A DNA stretch of 64,000 nucleotides from Neoluteolibacter marinus. GTDB lineage: Bacteria > Verrucomicrobiota > Verrucomicrobiia > Verrucomicrobiales > Akkermansiaceae. The DNA is taken from NCBI RefSeq assembly GCF_014904755.1, contig NZ_JACZFQ010000023.1, positions 1-64,000 on the forward strand. The letters are read 5' to 3'. Of the stretch, positions 34,865 through 44,564 are shown one piece after another. Both the position numbers and the translations under genes were made by a program. Under the pieces are notes generated by a model. It saw only the letters and a program-made list of their open reading frames with translations, searched no databases and was not told the origin of the DNA. Every line of letters starts with the position of its first letter. Position 1 is the first letter of the stretch.

Positions 34865-35905
34865 ATGGATACATTCAACATCGTCGAATCCCGCTCGCCC
34901 ATCCGCCTCGGCTTCGTCCCGTTGAATGATTGCGCGCCCGTCGCCGTGGCGCACGAACTGGGGATTTTCAAAAGCTACGGCCTGAATGTCCGGCTCTCGC
35001 GCCAACCCGGCTGGGCCACCGTCCGCGACATGCTTTCCTACGGCGAACTCGACTGCGCCCAGTCGATCGCCGGCCTCGCCTTCTACCTCGCCCTGGGACT
35101 GAACAAGCTGCGCCGGGAGATCGCCGTCCCGCTGGTCCTCAGCGCCCACGGCAACGCGATCACCCTGACCCGGGACCTGCCGCCGGAGTCGATCCGGCGT
35201 GGCGAGGGCCTCGCCGCCCACCTCGCCCACCGCTGGCGGAAAAACCGCCCCTTCACGGTCGCCGCGGCCCACCGCTTCTCCTCCCATCACCTGCTGCTAC
35301 ACAGCTGGCTGCGCCGCCACGGCATCCAGCCGGGACGCGACGCTGAGATCGTCTTCCTGCCACCGCCGCTGATGCCAAGGAACCTGGCCGCCGGCCACAT
35401 CGACGGCTACTGCGTCGGCGAACCGTGGAACTCCGAAAGCATCCTCAGCGGCCAGGGCTGGTGCCCCGCCACCTCCGCCGAACTTGCCACCGGCCACCCG
35501 GAGAAGGTCCTGCTGGTCACCGGGGAATTCGTCACCGAGTTCCGCGACGAATGCATCGCCCTCGGCGCCGCACTCCTCCATGCCTGCCGGGTCTGCCAGG
35601 ACCCGAACTTCCGCAACGAGCTGATCACCATCCTCGCAAAACCCGCCTACACCGGGGTCTCGACCACCACCCTGCGCAACAGCCTGGGACCCACCTTCGA
35701 CTCCGGCCGCGGCAATCTCGACGCCTCGGACTTCCACCTCTTCTACGGCGGCGACCTGAACTGCCCCAGCGCCGACAAGGCCTCATGGTTCCTTTCCGGA
35801 ATGCGCGGCGCCGGCCTCCTGCCCGAGACCACCGCCGCCCCGTTGACCCGGCTCTACCGCCAGGACCTTTACCGCTCGTCGGAGAAGCTACTGCTCCCCG
35901 CATGA
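34865..35905 (+). CDS. NasS-like cytoplasmic nitrate/nitrite sensor (NrtA/CmpA family)
   Basis: A 346-residue protein of the NrtA/CmpA periplasmic-binding fold: IRLGFVPLNDCAPVAVAHELGIF…GLNVRLSRQPGWATVRDMLSYGELDCAQSIAGL, and the ligand-loop motif [11 protein letters not shown]. Unlike NrtA at 39531 it has no signal peptide; the fold begins within 13 residues of the start, so it should stay in the cytoplasm. In Proteobacteria this description fits NasS, which holds the antiterminator NasT until nitrate binds. No NasT (ANTAR) gene is present here, and the divergent partner is a LysR. A sensor role is inference. Confidence 0.82.
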   Translation: MDTFNIVESRSPIRLGFVPLNDCAPVAVAHELGIFKSYGLNVRLSRQPGWATVRDMLSYGELDCAQSIAGLAFYLALGLNKLRREIAVPLVLSAHGNAITLTRDLPPESIRRGEGLAAHLAHRWRKNRPFTVAAAHRFSSHHLLLHSWLRRHGIQPGRDAEIVFLPPPLMPRNLAAGHIDGYCVGEPWNSESILSGQGWCPATSAELATGHPEKVLLVTGEFVTEFRDECIALGAALLHACRVCQDPNFRNELITILAKPAYTGVSTTTLRNSLGPTFDSGRGNLDASDFHLFYGGDLNCPSADKASWFLSGMRGAGLLPETTAAPLTRLYRQDLYRSSEKLLLPA

Positions 35906-35920
35906 GCCGGATTCATCGAA
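35904..35920. promoter_or_regulatory. Activator-site candidate upstream of narK (GARCCGGWTTCATCGAA)
   Basis: A 17-bp motif matching 34777-34793 at 15 of 17 positions. Its start is 62 nt before the -24 GG of the narK promoter candidate, exactly as at the NasS-like gene, though the sequences between differ. It overlaps the stop codon of the NasS-like gene. This spacing suits an enhancer- or activator-binding site near -85 to -70. Confidence 0.6.
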
Positions 35921-35964
35921 CGGAAGAATCAAACCGCGATCCCGTTCATGATCGCGCCTGCGGC

Positions 35965-35980
35965 TGGCACGGCCGGCGCT
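35965..35980 (+). promoter_or_regulatory. Candidate sigma-54 promoter of narK
   Basis: CTGGCACG matches the -24 consensus completely (GG at 35966-35967), ten bases follow, then GC at 35978-35979 and T. The predicted start near 35991 gives a 21-nt leader to the ATG at 36012, the same distance as at nrtA. Confidence 0.65.
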
Positions 35981-36011
35981 AGTTGGGAGGGAGTCCACAC
36001 CTTCTCGACCC

Positions 36012-37493
36012 ATGTCCAAAGCCCCCGACGGCAAGCTCCACCTGCTCGACTTCAAGGCACCGGCCATCCGGACCTTGCACATCACCTGGTTCGCCTTCTT
36101 CCTGACCTTCGTCCTGTGGTTCAGCCACGCCCCGCTCAAGGACGCCATCACCAGGACCTTCGACCTCACCGGCGCCCAGTGGAAGGCGCTCCTGATCCTC
36201 AACGTCGCGCTCACGATCCCGGCACGGATCGTCATCGGCATCCTGGTCGACAAATACGGCCCGAGGATGACCTACGCCCTGCTGCTGATGGCCGCCGGCG
36301 GCCTGTGTACCTTCTTCGCCCTTTCCACCTCCTACCCGATGCTGGCGCTGGCGCGCTTCCTGATGGGCTTCACCGGTGCCGGCTTCGTGATCGGGATCCG
36401 CATGGTCGGCGAATGGTTCCCGGCCCGCCAGGTCGGCCTCGCCGAGGGCATCTACGGTGGATGGGGTAATTTCGGCTCTGCCGCCGCCGCGATGACCATC
36501 CCCTCCCTCGCCCTGGCCTATGGCGGAGACAAGGGCTGGCGCTACGCGCTGTTGACCATCGCCGCCTTCGCATTCGCCTACGGGATCGTCTTCTACCGCT
36601 ACGCCCGCAACACCCCCAAGGGCTCGACCTACTTCAAGCCGAAGAAGTCCGGCGGCCTCGAGGTTTCAAGCCGCAAGGACTTCGTCTTCCTGCTGCTCAT
36701 GAACATCCCGATGTGTGCGGCCCTCGGCGTGCTGGCCTGGAAGCTGTCGCCGACCGGCGTCAACCTGCTCCCGTCGTCCCTGGTCAACCTGATCTACGCC
36801 GGCCTCGTCGCTCTCTTCGCCTTCCAGAGCTGGCAGATCTTCCGGGTCAACAAGGACATGCTCAAGAGCGGCAGCGTGCCCGAATACCAGCGCTACTCGT
36901 TCCGCCAGGTCGCCATCCTCGACATCAACTACCTCATCACCTTCGGCTCCGAGCTGGCGGTCGTCTCGATGCTCCCCGCCTTCTTCGCCGACACCTTCGG
37001 GCTGTCACCCGTCAAGGCCGGCATGCTCGCGGCCGGCTTCGCCTTCATGAACCTCGCCGCCCGACCGGGTGGCGGCTGGCTTTCCGACAAGTTCGGCCGC
37101 CGCAAAACCATGTTGATCCTGCTCGCCGGCCTCGCCGTGGGCTACCTCACCCTGTCCCGCATCGACTCCTCATGGCCCGTCGCCCTGGCCGTCATCGCCA
37201 CCATGGGCTGCTCCTTTTTCGTGCAGGCCGGCGAAGGCGCGGTGTTCGCCATGGTTCCCCTGATCCAGCGCCGGATGACCGGCCAGATCGCCGGCATGGC
37301 GGGCGCCTACGGCAATGTCGGCGGGGTGATCTTCCTGACCATCTACTCCTTCGTCAGCACGCCGATGTTCTTCACCATTATCGCCTGCTCGTCGGTGGTC
37401 GGATTCCTGGCCTCGCTGTTCCTCGCGGAGCCGAAGGGCCACATCACCGAAGTCGCCGAGGACGGCTCGGTGCAACTGATCGAGGTCGCCTGA
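36012..37493 (+). CDS. narK: Nitrate/nitrite transporter, NarK/NasA-type MFS
   Basis: A 493-residue major-facilitator protein with twelve membrane segments. The segments [53 protein letters not shown] and [15 protein letters not shown]-like [18 protein letters not shown] are NarK-family signatures, with the nitrate-signature glycine-rich helices in [10 protein letters not shown] and [12 protein letters not shown]. It imports nitrate (or exchanges nitrate for nitrite) at the inner membrane. It shares a probable transcript with the kinase gene after it (28 nt gap). An ABC nitrate uptake system follows in the same island, giving low- and high-affinity routes. Confidence 0.93.
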   Translation: MSKAPDGKLHLLDFKAPAIRTLHITWFAFFLTFVLWFSHAPLKDAITRTFDLTGAQWKALLILNVALTIPARIVIGILVDKYGPRMTYALLLMAAGGLCTFFALSTSYPMLALARFLMGFTGAGFVIGIRMVGEWFPARQVGLAEGIYGGWGNFGSAAAAMTIPSLALAYGGDKGWRYALLTIAAFAFAYGIVFYRYARNTPKGSTYFKPKKSGGLEVSSRKDFVFLLLMNIPMCAALGVLAWKLSPTGVNLLPSSLVNLIYAGLVALFAFQSWQIFRVNKDMLKSGSVPEYQRYSFRQVAILDINYLITFGSELAVVSMLPAFFADTFGLSPVKAGMLAAGFAFMNLAARPGGGWLSDKFGRRKTMLILLAGLAVGYLTLSRIDSSWPVALAVIATMGCSFFVQAGEGAVFAMVPLIQRRMTGQIAGMAGAYGNVGGVIFLTIYSFVSTPMFFTIIACSSVVGFLASLFLAEPKGHITEVAEDGSVQLIEVA

Positions 37494-37521
37494 TCCGTCG
37501 CGGTCCCCTAGCATCTGCCCC

Positions 37522-39243
37522 ATGCACCTCAGCGGCCGGATCGAGCTGACCAGCGGGCACTTCACCTCGGCGGGGCCCAAGCCCCGCAACGAGGACTGCC
37601 TCGCGGTACGCATCCCCGACGACCAGCTGCTCCCCACCAAGGGCATCGTCGCCTGCATCGCCGACGGCGTCTCCGCGGCCAGTGCCGGCAAGGAAGCTGC
37701 GGAAGCCTCGGTGCTCGGCTTCGTCGCCGACTACTTCGAGACCCCCGAGTCATGGGAGGTGAAAACCTCCGGCCAACGGGTCCTCACCGCCCTCAACCGC
37801 TGGCTGTTTTCGCAGGGCCAGGGCTTCAGCACCGCGGAAAAGGGCTGCGTCACCACCTTCACGGCACTGGTCCTCAAGTCGCGGACCGCGCACATCTTCC
37901 ACGTCGGCGACTCGCGCCTCTACCGGCTCCGCGGCGGCGAACTCGAACAGGTCACGCGCGACCACGCGGCGCGCATTTCGGCCGACACCTGCCACCTCAC
38001 CCGCGCGCTCGGCCTGACCCTCTCGCCGCGCATTGACTACCATTCCCTGACCCTCGAGGAGGGCGATCGCTTCGTGCTCAGCACCGACGGGATCCACGGC
38101 TTCATCCCGCACCCGCAGCTCGAATCGCTGGTGCGATCCGGCGCGAGCAGCCAGGCTATCGCCGATGCACTCGGCGAGGCGGCCAGCGCCAGCGACGACA
38201 ATCGCAGCTGCATCGTCCTCGAGGTCGGTTCACTGCCCGACGGGGACAAGGACGACATCTTCCGCCAACTCTCCGCACTACCCTTCCCGCCCGACCTCAG
38301 CCCCGGCCAGGTGATCGATGACCTGCGGGTGGAAAAGATCCTCTCCGCCTCGAAGAACTCGCAACTCTACGTGGTCAGCGACCTCGCCGACGACGGCCGC
38401 CCGCTGATCCTGAAGGCCCCCTCGGTCAGCTTCAGTGACAACCCTTCCTACCTGGAGCGCTTCGCGATGGAGGAGTGGATCGGACTGAGGACCGACAACC
38501 CGCATCTTGCCAAGGCCGTCCGCCGCAAGCAGCGACCGCGATTCCTGTATTGCCTGATGGAACAGGTGAATGGGATCACCTTGGGTCGCTGGACGGAAAA
38601 CCATCCCACTCCACCCGTCGAAACCGTCATCAGCCTCGCCGGACAGATCACCGACGGCGTCCGGGCCCTCCATCGCAAGGACACCCTCCACCAGGACCTC
38701 AAGCCCGACAATATCGTCCTCGGCGAGGACGGCGTCCTCAAGATCATCGACTACGGGTCCTGCCATGTCGGTGGCATCAGCGAGATCAGCACCCCGTTCG
38801 AGCGCCACAGCGCGCTGGGCACGGTGGATTTCTCGGCCCCGGAGTACCGCCTGGGCACCAAGCCCACCACCCGCTCCGACTTGTTCTCGATCGCCACCAT
38901 CACCTACTTCCTGCTCACCGGCGGCCAGCACCCCTACGGTCCGGCCTGGGAGCGGGCGAGCACGACCAAGGACTTCCTGACCCTCGAATACCGCCCCGCC
39001 GCGGCCATCAATCCGATGGTCCCGCCGTGGATCGACGGTGTCCTGCGGAAGGCCCTTTCAATGCGCCCCGAGAGCCGCCACGACTCGATGTCGGAATTCA
39101 TCCACAACCTGCGGAAGCCCGGCCCCGAACTCCTCGCCACGGCGCCCCTGCCCTTGGCGAAGCGAAATCCGCTGGTGTTCTGGAAGGTCGCGGCCGCGAT
39201 CGGCTTCACCGGGTGGCTGCTGACCTGGATCGCTCTCCGCTAG
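37522..39243 (+). CDS. PP2C phosphatase/Ser-Thr kinase fusion protein
   Basis: A 573-residue bifunctional signalling protein. An N-terminal PP2C-type phosphatase (about residues 1-245: [56 protein letters not shown]) is joined to a Hanks-type kinase domain (about 270-535) and a C-terminal membrane helix (about 550-570). The kinase has the catalytic loop HQDLKPDN (Asp392), the metal site DYG (Asp410, where DFG is usual) and a weak glycine loop. Similar fusions sit beside nasA and nirB in Pseudomonas (PA1782/Stk1 context). Targets unknown; the nitrate transporter or its regulators are plausible. Confidence 0.87.
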   Translation: MHLSGRIELTSGHFTSAGPKPRNEDCLAVRIPDDQLLPTKGIVACIADGVSAASAGKEAAEASVLGFVADYFETPESWEVKTSGQRVLTALNRWLFSQGQGFSTAEKGCVTTFTALVLKSRTAHIFHVGDSRLYRLRGGELEQVTRDHAARISADTCHLTRALGLTLSPRIDYHSLTLEEGDRFVLSTDGIHGFIPHPQLESLVRSGASSQAIADALGEAASASDDNRSCIVLEVGSLPDGDKDDIFRQLSALPFPPDLSPGQVIDDLRVEKILSASKNSQLYVVSDLADDGRPLILKAPSVSFSDNPSYLERFAMEEWIGLRTDNPHLAKAVRRKQRPRFLYCLMEQVNGITLGRWTENHPTPPVETVISLAGQITDGVRALHRKDTLHQDLKPDNIVLGEDGVLKIIDYGSCHVGGISEISTPFERHSALGTVDFSAPEYRLGTKPTTRSDLFSIATITYFLLTGGQHPYGPAWERASTTKDFLTLEYRPAAAINPMVPPWIDGVLRKALSMRPESRHDSMSEFIHNLRKPGPELLATAPLPLAKRNPLVFWKVAAAIGFTGWLLTWIALR

Positions 39244-39366
39244 CTCCGGGAGCAACAGAAATGGCGCTCGCCCCTCCTCGCCTCACGAGCCCTGCCGCGC
39301 CCTCACGCCGTGCCAGATCCCGCGAACAGGCTCACCTCGAGGGCGAAATCCACTCACTATGCATCG

Positions 39367-39386
39367 GATTCATTCTCCACGATTGG
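39367..39386. repeat. Imperfect direct repeat upstream of nrtA (copy 1)
   Basis: GATTCATTCTCCACGATTGG. A related copy (GATTC-TTCTCATCCACGAT) lies at 39457-39479, 90 nt further on, in the 287-nt non-coding stretch before nrtA. Could be regulator-binding sites. Confidence 0.4.
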
Positions 39387-39456
39387 ATCCATGCCGCCCG
39401 TGAATTCCAGACCTGCAAAAATGAATCACGCTCAATAAACGGATCAACTTTCGGCC

Positions 39457-39479
39457 GATTCTTCTCATCCACGATCCGG
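39457..39479. repeat. Imperfect direct repeat upstream of nrtA (copy 2)
   Basis: GATTCTTCTCATCCACGAT plus CCGG, similar to the copy at 39367-39386 apart from a 2-nt and a 1-nt length difference. It lies immediately before the candidate sigma-54 promoter. Confidence 0.4.
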
Positions 39480-39482
39480 TCT

Positions 39483-39499
39483 CTGGCACGCACAAAGCT
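39483..39499 (+). promoter_or_regulatory. Candidate sigma-54 promoter of nrtA
   Basis: CTGGCACG matches the -24 consensus completely (GG at 39485-39486), ten bases follow, then GC at 39497-39498 and T. The predicted start near 39510 gives a 21-nt leader to the ATG at 39531. Confidence 0.65.
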
Positions 39500-39530
39500 G
39501 TTTTTGACGGTGACTCCAACCACCATCATC

Positions 39531-40889
39531 ATGCGTTTCAGACTTATCATCCCCGCCCTTGTCGGACTCGGATCCCAGCTTGCCCACGCCGAGAAACTCG
39601 CCGTCGAGAAGGACGAGCTGAAGTTCGGCTTCATCAAGCTCACCGACTGTGCCCCGATCGTCATCGCCAAGGAGAAAGGCTTCTTTGAGGACGAAGGCCT
39701 CCAAGTCGAGGTGATCGCCCAGTCGAACTGGAAGGTCCTGCTCGACAACGTCATCACCGGCAACCTCGACGGCGCCCACATGCTCTCCGGACAGCCGATC
39801 GCCGCCACCATCGGCATCGGCACCGAAGCCCACATCGTCACGCCATACACGCTCGACCTCAACGGCAACGCCATCACGGTCTCGAACTCCATCTGGGAAC
39901 AGATGCAGGAGAATGATCCCGACCTGGACTCCGACACCCCCGAGCACCCGATCTCCGCGGATGCCCTCAAGCCGATCACCGAGGACATGCTCGCCGAAGG
40001 CAAGAAGCTCCAGATGGGGATGGTCTTCCCGGTCTCGACCCACAACTACGAGCTCCGCTACTGGCTCGCCGCCGCGGGCATCCACCCCGGTTACTACTCC
40101 AAGACCGACGTCGCCGGCCGCACCGACGCCGAGGTCGAGCTTTCCGTCACCCCGCCGCCGCAAATGCCCGCCACCCTCGAGGCCGGCACCATCTCCGGCT
40201 ACTGCGTCGGCGAGCCTTGGAACCAACAAGCCGTCGCCAAGGGCATCGGCGTGCCGGTCGTGACCAACTACGAGATCTGGAAGAACAATCCCGAGAAGGT
40301 CTTCGGCGTCACCAAGAAGTGGGCGGATGAAAACCCCAACACCATCGTCGCCGTCACCAAGGCACTGATCCGCGCCGGCAAGTGGCTCGACGAAACCGTC
40401 GACGGCAAGCTCGTCAACCGCGAGGAAGCCTGCCGCATCCTGTCCCAGCCGAACTACGTCGGCGCCGACTTCGAGGTCATCAAGAACTCGATGACCGGCA
40501 CCTTCGCCTTCCAGAAGAGCGACATCCAGGACATGCCGGACTTCAACGTCTTCTTCAAACACGACTGCTCCTACCCGTGGTACTCGGATGGCGTCTGGTT
40601 CCTCACCCAGATGCGCCGCTGGGGGCAAATCACCGAGACCAAGCCGGCCTCCTGGTATGCCGAGACCGCCAAGAAGATCTATCTTCCCGACGTCTACATG
40701 AAGGCCGCGGAATCCCTCATCTCCGAAGGGCACCTGGCAGAGGACGAGCTTCCCAAGACCACCGACGGCTACAAGCCCGCCACCAAGGACTTCATCGATG
40801 GCAACGAGTTCGACGGCAAGAAGCCGATCGAATACCTCAACTCCTTCAAGATCGGCATCAAGGACGACCCGTCCATGGCCACCAAGTAA
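39531..40889 (+). CDS. nrtA: ABC nitrate transporter substrate-binding protein NrtA
   Basis: A 452-residue periplasmic binding protein of the NrtA/CmpA family. A Sec signal peptide ([22 protein letters not shown]) without a lipobox precedes the core [48 protein letters not shown] is the ligand-contacting loop shared with the NasS-like protein. KAGADFEV-like [15 protein letters not shown] and [12 protein letters not shown] complete the family pattern. It should bind nitrate or nitrite and pass it to NrtB. Start at 39531 fixed by the signal peptide. Confidence 0.93.
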   Translation: MRFRLIIPALVGLGSQLAHAEKLAVEKDELKFGFIKLTDCAPIVIAKEKGFFEDEGLQVEVIAQSNWKVLLDNVITGNLDGAHMLSGQPIAATIGIGTEAHIVTPYTLDLNGNAITVSNSIWEQMQENDPDLDSDTPEHPISADALKPITEDMLAEGKKLQMGMVFPVSTHNYELRYWLAAAGIHPGYYSKTDVAGRTDAEVELSVTPPPQMPATLEAGTISGYCVGEPWNQQAVAKGIGVPVVTNYEIWKNNPEKVFGVTKKWADENPNTIVAVTKALIRAGKWLDETVDGKLVNREEACRILSQPNYVGADFEVIKNSMTGTFAFQKSDIQDMPDFNVFFKHDCSYPWYSDGVWFLTQMRRWGQITETKPASWYAETAKKIYLPDVYMKAAESLISEGHLAEDELPKTTDGYKPATKDFIDGNEFDGKKPIEYLNSFKIGIKDDPSMATK

Positions 40890-40926
40890 CCCCTTCCTGG
40901 TTCGCATCGGTTGTTCGATACGAAAG

Positions 40927-40960
40927 CGGGTCGGTCCGAGAAGGCTCCCGGGCCGGCCCG
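40927..40960 (+). terminator. Intercistronic hairpin between nrtA and nrtB (possible attenuator)
   Basis: CGGGTCGGTCC and GGGCCGGCCCG form an 11-bp stem with two G-U pairs and a 12-nt loop, followed by TCTTTC. This kind of leaky hairpin after a binding-protein gene often raises its mRNA level relative to the permease. Confidence 0.55.
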
Positions 40961-40983
40961 TCTTTCACCACCTCTCTCCCGTC

Positions 40984-42597
40984 ATGGAATTCAAATACAA
41001 GATCCTCAAGGGCATCGACATCTCCGGCCTGAACTTCCTGTCGCCGGTCGTCCGCCTCGCCACGGGTGAAGAACCCGCCAAGCAACTCCGCGAGATCGGC
41101 CGCTTCATCGTGGTCCCGATCATCGCATTCCTCGCCTTCCTCTGGCTGTGGTCGGTCGTCGCACCGAAGCACAAGACCAAGGCCGGGGAAGTCCCCACGC
41201 CCGCGGTCGTCTGGGACGCCACCGGCGGCATCTGGCGCTTCCACGAATACGAGACGCAAAAGGACCAGGCCTACCAGCTCACCGGCGGCACGCGCCTCGA
41301 CACGCTCGGGAAAGCGAAGGCCCGCATGGCCGAACTCGACGCCCTCGAGGCCCGCGCCAAGGAACAGCTCGCCGCTGCCGAAGCTTCGTCGAAGGAAAAG
41401 TTCGACGCCAGGGTCGCGCCGTCGAAGAAGGCCTACGACGACGCCCGCGAAGCGTCCAAGGACGCCCGCCGCACCCGCACCGAGGCATTGAAGGCGGAAG
41501 CCGCCCAGCTTGCCGGCGCCACGCCGGAGCAGCGCGAGACCTTCCTCAACCACCTCCGTGACGCCGATGCCGCCGCCGAGGCCGAGAAGAAGAGCCTCGA
41601 CGGACTCAAGGCCGCCTACGCCGACGCCCAGACGGTCACCTTCCCCGAAACCAAGGACGCCCGCCGCACCGTGACCGTGCTCGCGGAAGAGCGCCAGTTC
41701 CTGGTCAAGTACCTCGACATGCTCGGCGACAACTCGCGTGAGGCGAAGGTCGCCGACGCCAAGGCCAAGGCCGAGGAAGCCCGCAGCGCCTTCCTCAACG
41801 CCGGCCCCGACGAAGACCTCTACAAGCTCGGCAGCACCGTGCTCAAGCGCCAGGAGCTGCTCGCCACCACCGCCGCCTCGCAATACGCCAAGCCCTGGAC
41901 CCTGCCGAAGCAGATCGTCCGTTCGCTGCTCTGCGTCTTCAGCGGCTTCCTGCTCGCCTCTTTCATCGCCATCCCCATCGGCATCCTGTGCGGCCTCTCG
42001 CCGACCTTCATGGCCGCGACCACGCCCTTCGTCGCGCTCTTCAAGCCGGTCTCACCACTGGTCTGGCTGCCCATCATCATGATCATCGTCGGCGGCTTCA
42101 TGCCGGACCCGGAGAACCACTGGCTGATCGTCCTGCTCGGCAAGGTGCCCTTCCTCGGGAACTACAAGATCGACCCGATGTTCCTCTCCTCCGCGATCAC
42201 CGTCGCCCTCTGTTCGCTGTGGGCCACCCTGGTCAACACCGCGCTCGGCGTCGGCTCCGTCGACAAGGACCACATGAACGTGGCACGGGTCCTGCGGCTC
42301 GGCTTCTGGTCCCGCCTCTTCAAGATCGTGATCCCGACGGCCCTCCCGCTGATCTTCGCCGGCCTCCGCATTTCGCTGGGGGTGGGCTGGATGGTCCTGG
42401 TCGCCGCCGAGATCCTCTCGACCTCCGAGGGCATCGGCAAGTTCGTCAACGACATGTACACCAACGGTTCCTCGCAATCGTTCGCGCAGATGTTCGTCGT
42501 CGTCTTCATCGTCGGCTTCATCGGCATGGCACTCGACCGGATCATGGTCGTGTTCCAGCGCCTGGTGTCCTTCGAAACCGCCGGCTCCACCCTCTGA
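40984..42597 (+). CDS. nrtB: ABC nitrate permease NrtB with a long coiled-coil insertion
   Basis: A 537-residue permease, about twice the usual 270. The first membrane helix is at about residues 41-60 ([20 protein letters not shown]). A stretch of about 240 residues follows, of which 106-290 is Ala/Lys/Glu-rich and predicted coiled coil ([43 protein letters not shown]). The binding-protein-dependent permease domain fills about 305-535, with the EAA-like loop [35 protein letters not shown]. By topology the insertion faces the periplasm. Start at 40984 ([10 protein letters not shown]). Confidence 0.9.
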   Translation: MEFKYKILKGIDISGLNFLSPVVRLATGEEPAKQLREIGRFIVVPIIAFLAFLWLWSVVAPKHKTKAGEVPTPAVVWDATGGIWRFHEYETQKDQAYQLTGGTRLDTLGKAKARMAELDALEARAKEQLAAAEASSKEKFDARVAPSKKAYDDAREASKDARRTRTEALKAEAAQLAGATPEQRETFLNHLRDADAAAEAEKKSLDGLKAAYADAQTVTFPETKDARRTVTVLAEERQFLVKYLDMLGDNSREAKVADAKAKAEEARSAFLNAGPDEDLYKLGSTVLKRQELLATTAASQYAKPWTLPKQIVRSLLCVFSGFLLASFIAIPIGILCGLSPTFMAATTPFVALFKPVSPLVWLPIIMIIVGGFMPDPENHWLIVLLGKVPFLGNYKIDPMFLSSAITVALCSLWATLVNTALGVGSVDKDHMNVARVLRLGFWSRLFKIVIPTALPLIFAGLRISLGVGWMVLVAAEILSTSEGIGKFVNDMYTNGSSQSFAQMFVVVFIVGFIGMALDRIMVVFQRLVSFETAGSTL

Positions 42598-42601
42598 GGC
42601 C

Positions 42602-43510
42602 ATGTCCACCCTCGACTTCCCGCCGCGCATGTCATTCCTCACGCTCGAAAACGTCGCCATCGGCTTCGGCCCCGAAAACCAGCGCGTCAACGTGCTGGAG
42701 GACGTCAACCTGTCCGTCCGCGAAAACGAGTTCGTCGCGGTCATCGGCTTCTCCGGCGCCGGCAAGTCCACGCTGGTCTCACTGCTCGCCGGCCTCGAAC
42801 GCCCGACCGCCGGCAAGGTCACCATGGCCGGCGAGGAGGTCGTCCGTCCCGGCCCGCGCCGCGGCGTGATGTTCCAGAGCTACTCGCTGCTGCCCTGGCT
42901 CAGCGTCGCCGGCAACATCGAGCTCGCGGTGAAGCAGGTCTTCCCCGGCAAGTCGAAGGCCGAGGTCAAGGAACACGTCGAGCGCTACATCGAGATGGTC
43001 CACCTGACCCCGGCCAAGGACAAGAAGCCGCACGAGCTGTCCGGCGGAATGCGCCAGCGCGTGTCCCTCGCCCGCACCCTGTCGATGCAGCCCGAGGTCC
43101 TGCTGCTGGACGAACCGCTGTCCGCCCTCGACGCCCTGACCCGCGCCGTCCTGCAGGACGAGATCCTCCAGATCTGGGAGCAGGAAAAGAAGACCGTGGT
43201 CCTCATCACCAACGACGTCGACGAGGCCATCCTGATGGCCGACCGCATCATCCCGCTGACCATGGGCCCGCGCGCCACCCTCGCCGAGGCCTTCCCGGTC
43301 ACCCTCGAGCGCCCGCGCGACCGCCGCACGCTCACCGACAATCCGGACTACCAGCACCTCAAGACGGAGATCACCTCCTACCTCGTCCGCCTCAACCGCG
43401 AGGCCCGGGCCGCCCGCGGCGGCTCGATCATCCAGATGCCCGACGTCGCCCCGCGCGACTTCACCCCGCCGTCCAAGATCCGCGGTCTCAAGTGGAAGAA
43501 CACCGCCTGA
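42602..43510 (+). CDS. nrtC: ABC nitrate transporter ATPase 1 (NrtC/NrtD-like)
   Basis: A 302-residue ATPase. Walker [10 protein letters not shown] at residues 49-57, Q-loop FQSYSLLPW, signature [15 protein letters not shown], Walker [13 protein letters not shown] and switch [10 protein letters not shown] (the usual H is N here) are visible. The C-terminal 55 residues are a specific extension ([25 protein letters not shown]). NrtC of cyanobacteria carries an NrtA-like regulatory domain; this protein has none, so it resembles NrtD, and the label is positional. It follows nrtB by 4 nt. Confidence 0.88.
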   Translation: MSTLDFPPRMSFLTLENVAIGFGPENQRVNVLEDVNLSVRENEFVAVIGFSGAGKSTLVSLLAGLERPTAGKVTMAGEEVVRPGPRRGVMFQSYSLLPWLSVAGNIELAVKQVFPGKSKAEVKEHVERYIEMVHLTPAKDKKPHELSGGMRQRVSLARTLSMQPEVLLLDEPLSALDALTRAVLQDEILQIWEQEKKTVVLITNDVDEAILMADRIIPLTMGPRATLAEAFPVTLERPRDRRTLTDNPDYQHLKTEITSYLVRLNREARAARGGSIIQMPDVAPRDFTPPSKIRGLKWKNTA

Positions 43511-43539
43511 GCAGCAACCTCCACCATTTCATTCCAGCC

Positions 43540-44412
43540 ATGCGCCAAGTCGAAATCTTCAACCTCGCCAAGTTCTACCCGAACCCCTACGGCGAACCCT
43601 TCAAGGCCGTCGTCGACTTCAACCTCAACATCGAGCAGGGCGAGTTCGTCGGCCTGATCGGTCACTCGGGTTGCGGCAAGTCCACCGTCCTCACCATGCT
43701 CGCCGGTCTCAACGAGATTTCCGACGGCGGCGTGATCGTCGGCAACCGCGAGATCGAGGGCGCCGCCCCCGACCGCGCGGTCGTCTTCCAGTCGCCCTGC
43801 CTGATGCCGTGGATGAGCGCCTTCGGCAATGTCATGCTGGGAGTGAAGAACGTCTATCCCCACGCGACCAAGGCCGAGCGCAAGCAGATCGCCGAATACG
43901 CCCTCAGCTCGGTCGGCCTCGCCGACTCGATGGACAAGTATCCGCGCGAAATGTCCGGCGGCATGCAGCAGCGGGTCGGCATCGCCCGCGCCATCGCGCT
44001 GAAGCCCAAGCTGCTCCTCCTCGACGAACCCTTCGGCCGGCTCGACTCCCTGACCCGGATGGAACTCCAGGACGTGATGCTCGAAATCCTCGACCGCGAG
44101 AAGATCACCACCGTGCTGGTTTCCCATGACGTCGACGAGGTTGTCTTCCTCTGCGACCGCGTGGTGATGATGACCAACGGCCCGGCCGCGACCATCGGCG
44201 AGATCCTGTCCATCGACTTCCCCCGCCCGCGCGAACGCACCGCCATGATGGAAGACCCGCTCTACTTCCGCTGCCTCGACCACCTGGTCTCCTTCCTGAC
44301 CGAACGCGCCCACCTCCGCACCGAGCCGCGGATCCACGACTCGAACAGCCTGCTCAGCTTCACCGGGCGAAAGATCGAGACCCCCGAGGACCTCGCCCAC
44401 GCCGCCGCCTGA
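43540..44412 (+). CDS. nrtD: ABC nitrate transporter ATPase 2 (NrtC/NrtD-like)
   Basis: A 290-residue ATPase that pairs with the preceding one. Walker [10 protein letters not shown] at residues 41-49, Q-loop [10 protein letters not shown], signature [15 protein letters not shown], Walker [13 protein letters not shown], and a normal switch histidine LVSHDVDEV. The two subunits probably form a heterodimer with one canonical site (this one) and one with an altered switch residue. The start at 43540 is chosen for [13 protein letters not shown] directly after the first gene's stop (29 nt). Last gene of the nrt block. Confidence 0.9.
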   Translation: MRQVEIFNLAKFYPNPYGEPFKAVVDFNLNIEQGEFVGLIGHSGCGKSTVLTMLAGLNEISDGGVIVGNREIEGAAPDRAVVFQSPCLMPWMSAFGNVMLGVKNVYPHATKAERKQIAEYALSSVGLADSMDKYPREMSGGMQQRVGIARAIALKPKLLLLDEPFGRLDSLTRMELQDVMLEILDREKITTVLVSHDVDEVVFLCDRVVMMTNGPAATIGEILSIDFPRPRERTAMMEDPLYFRCLDHLVSFLTERAHLRTEPRIHDSNSLLSFTGRKIETPEDLAHAAA

Positions 44413-44564
44413 GCCGATCCACGCTCTGGAAACAGGGAGTTCCCCTCCCTCGGCTGGGTCGCGCCCGGACCACAGGCCCTATAAGCGTTGATTCCCAGCA
44501 ACTTGCCCTTCCATGAACGCGACTCATGCACCGGGTGACCATCTTCCGGCAAAGATTGCCCCGC

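Noticed and set aside
37522-39243. Two separate genes (phosphatase and kinase)
   Set aside because: No stop, start or ribosome-binding site separates the domains, and such fusions are known beside nitrate genes in other bacteria.
40984-42597. NrtB as a frameshift or assembly fusion of two genes
   Set aside because: The insertion and permease domain are in one uninterrupted frame with one codon style, and the membrane helix before the insertion is the expected first helix of the permease.
44437-44454. Hairpin AGGGAG-TTCCC-CTCCCT after nrtD
   Set aside because: Six base pairs and no T-run; could be chance in GC-rich DNA.
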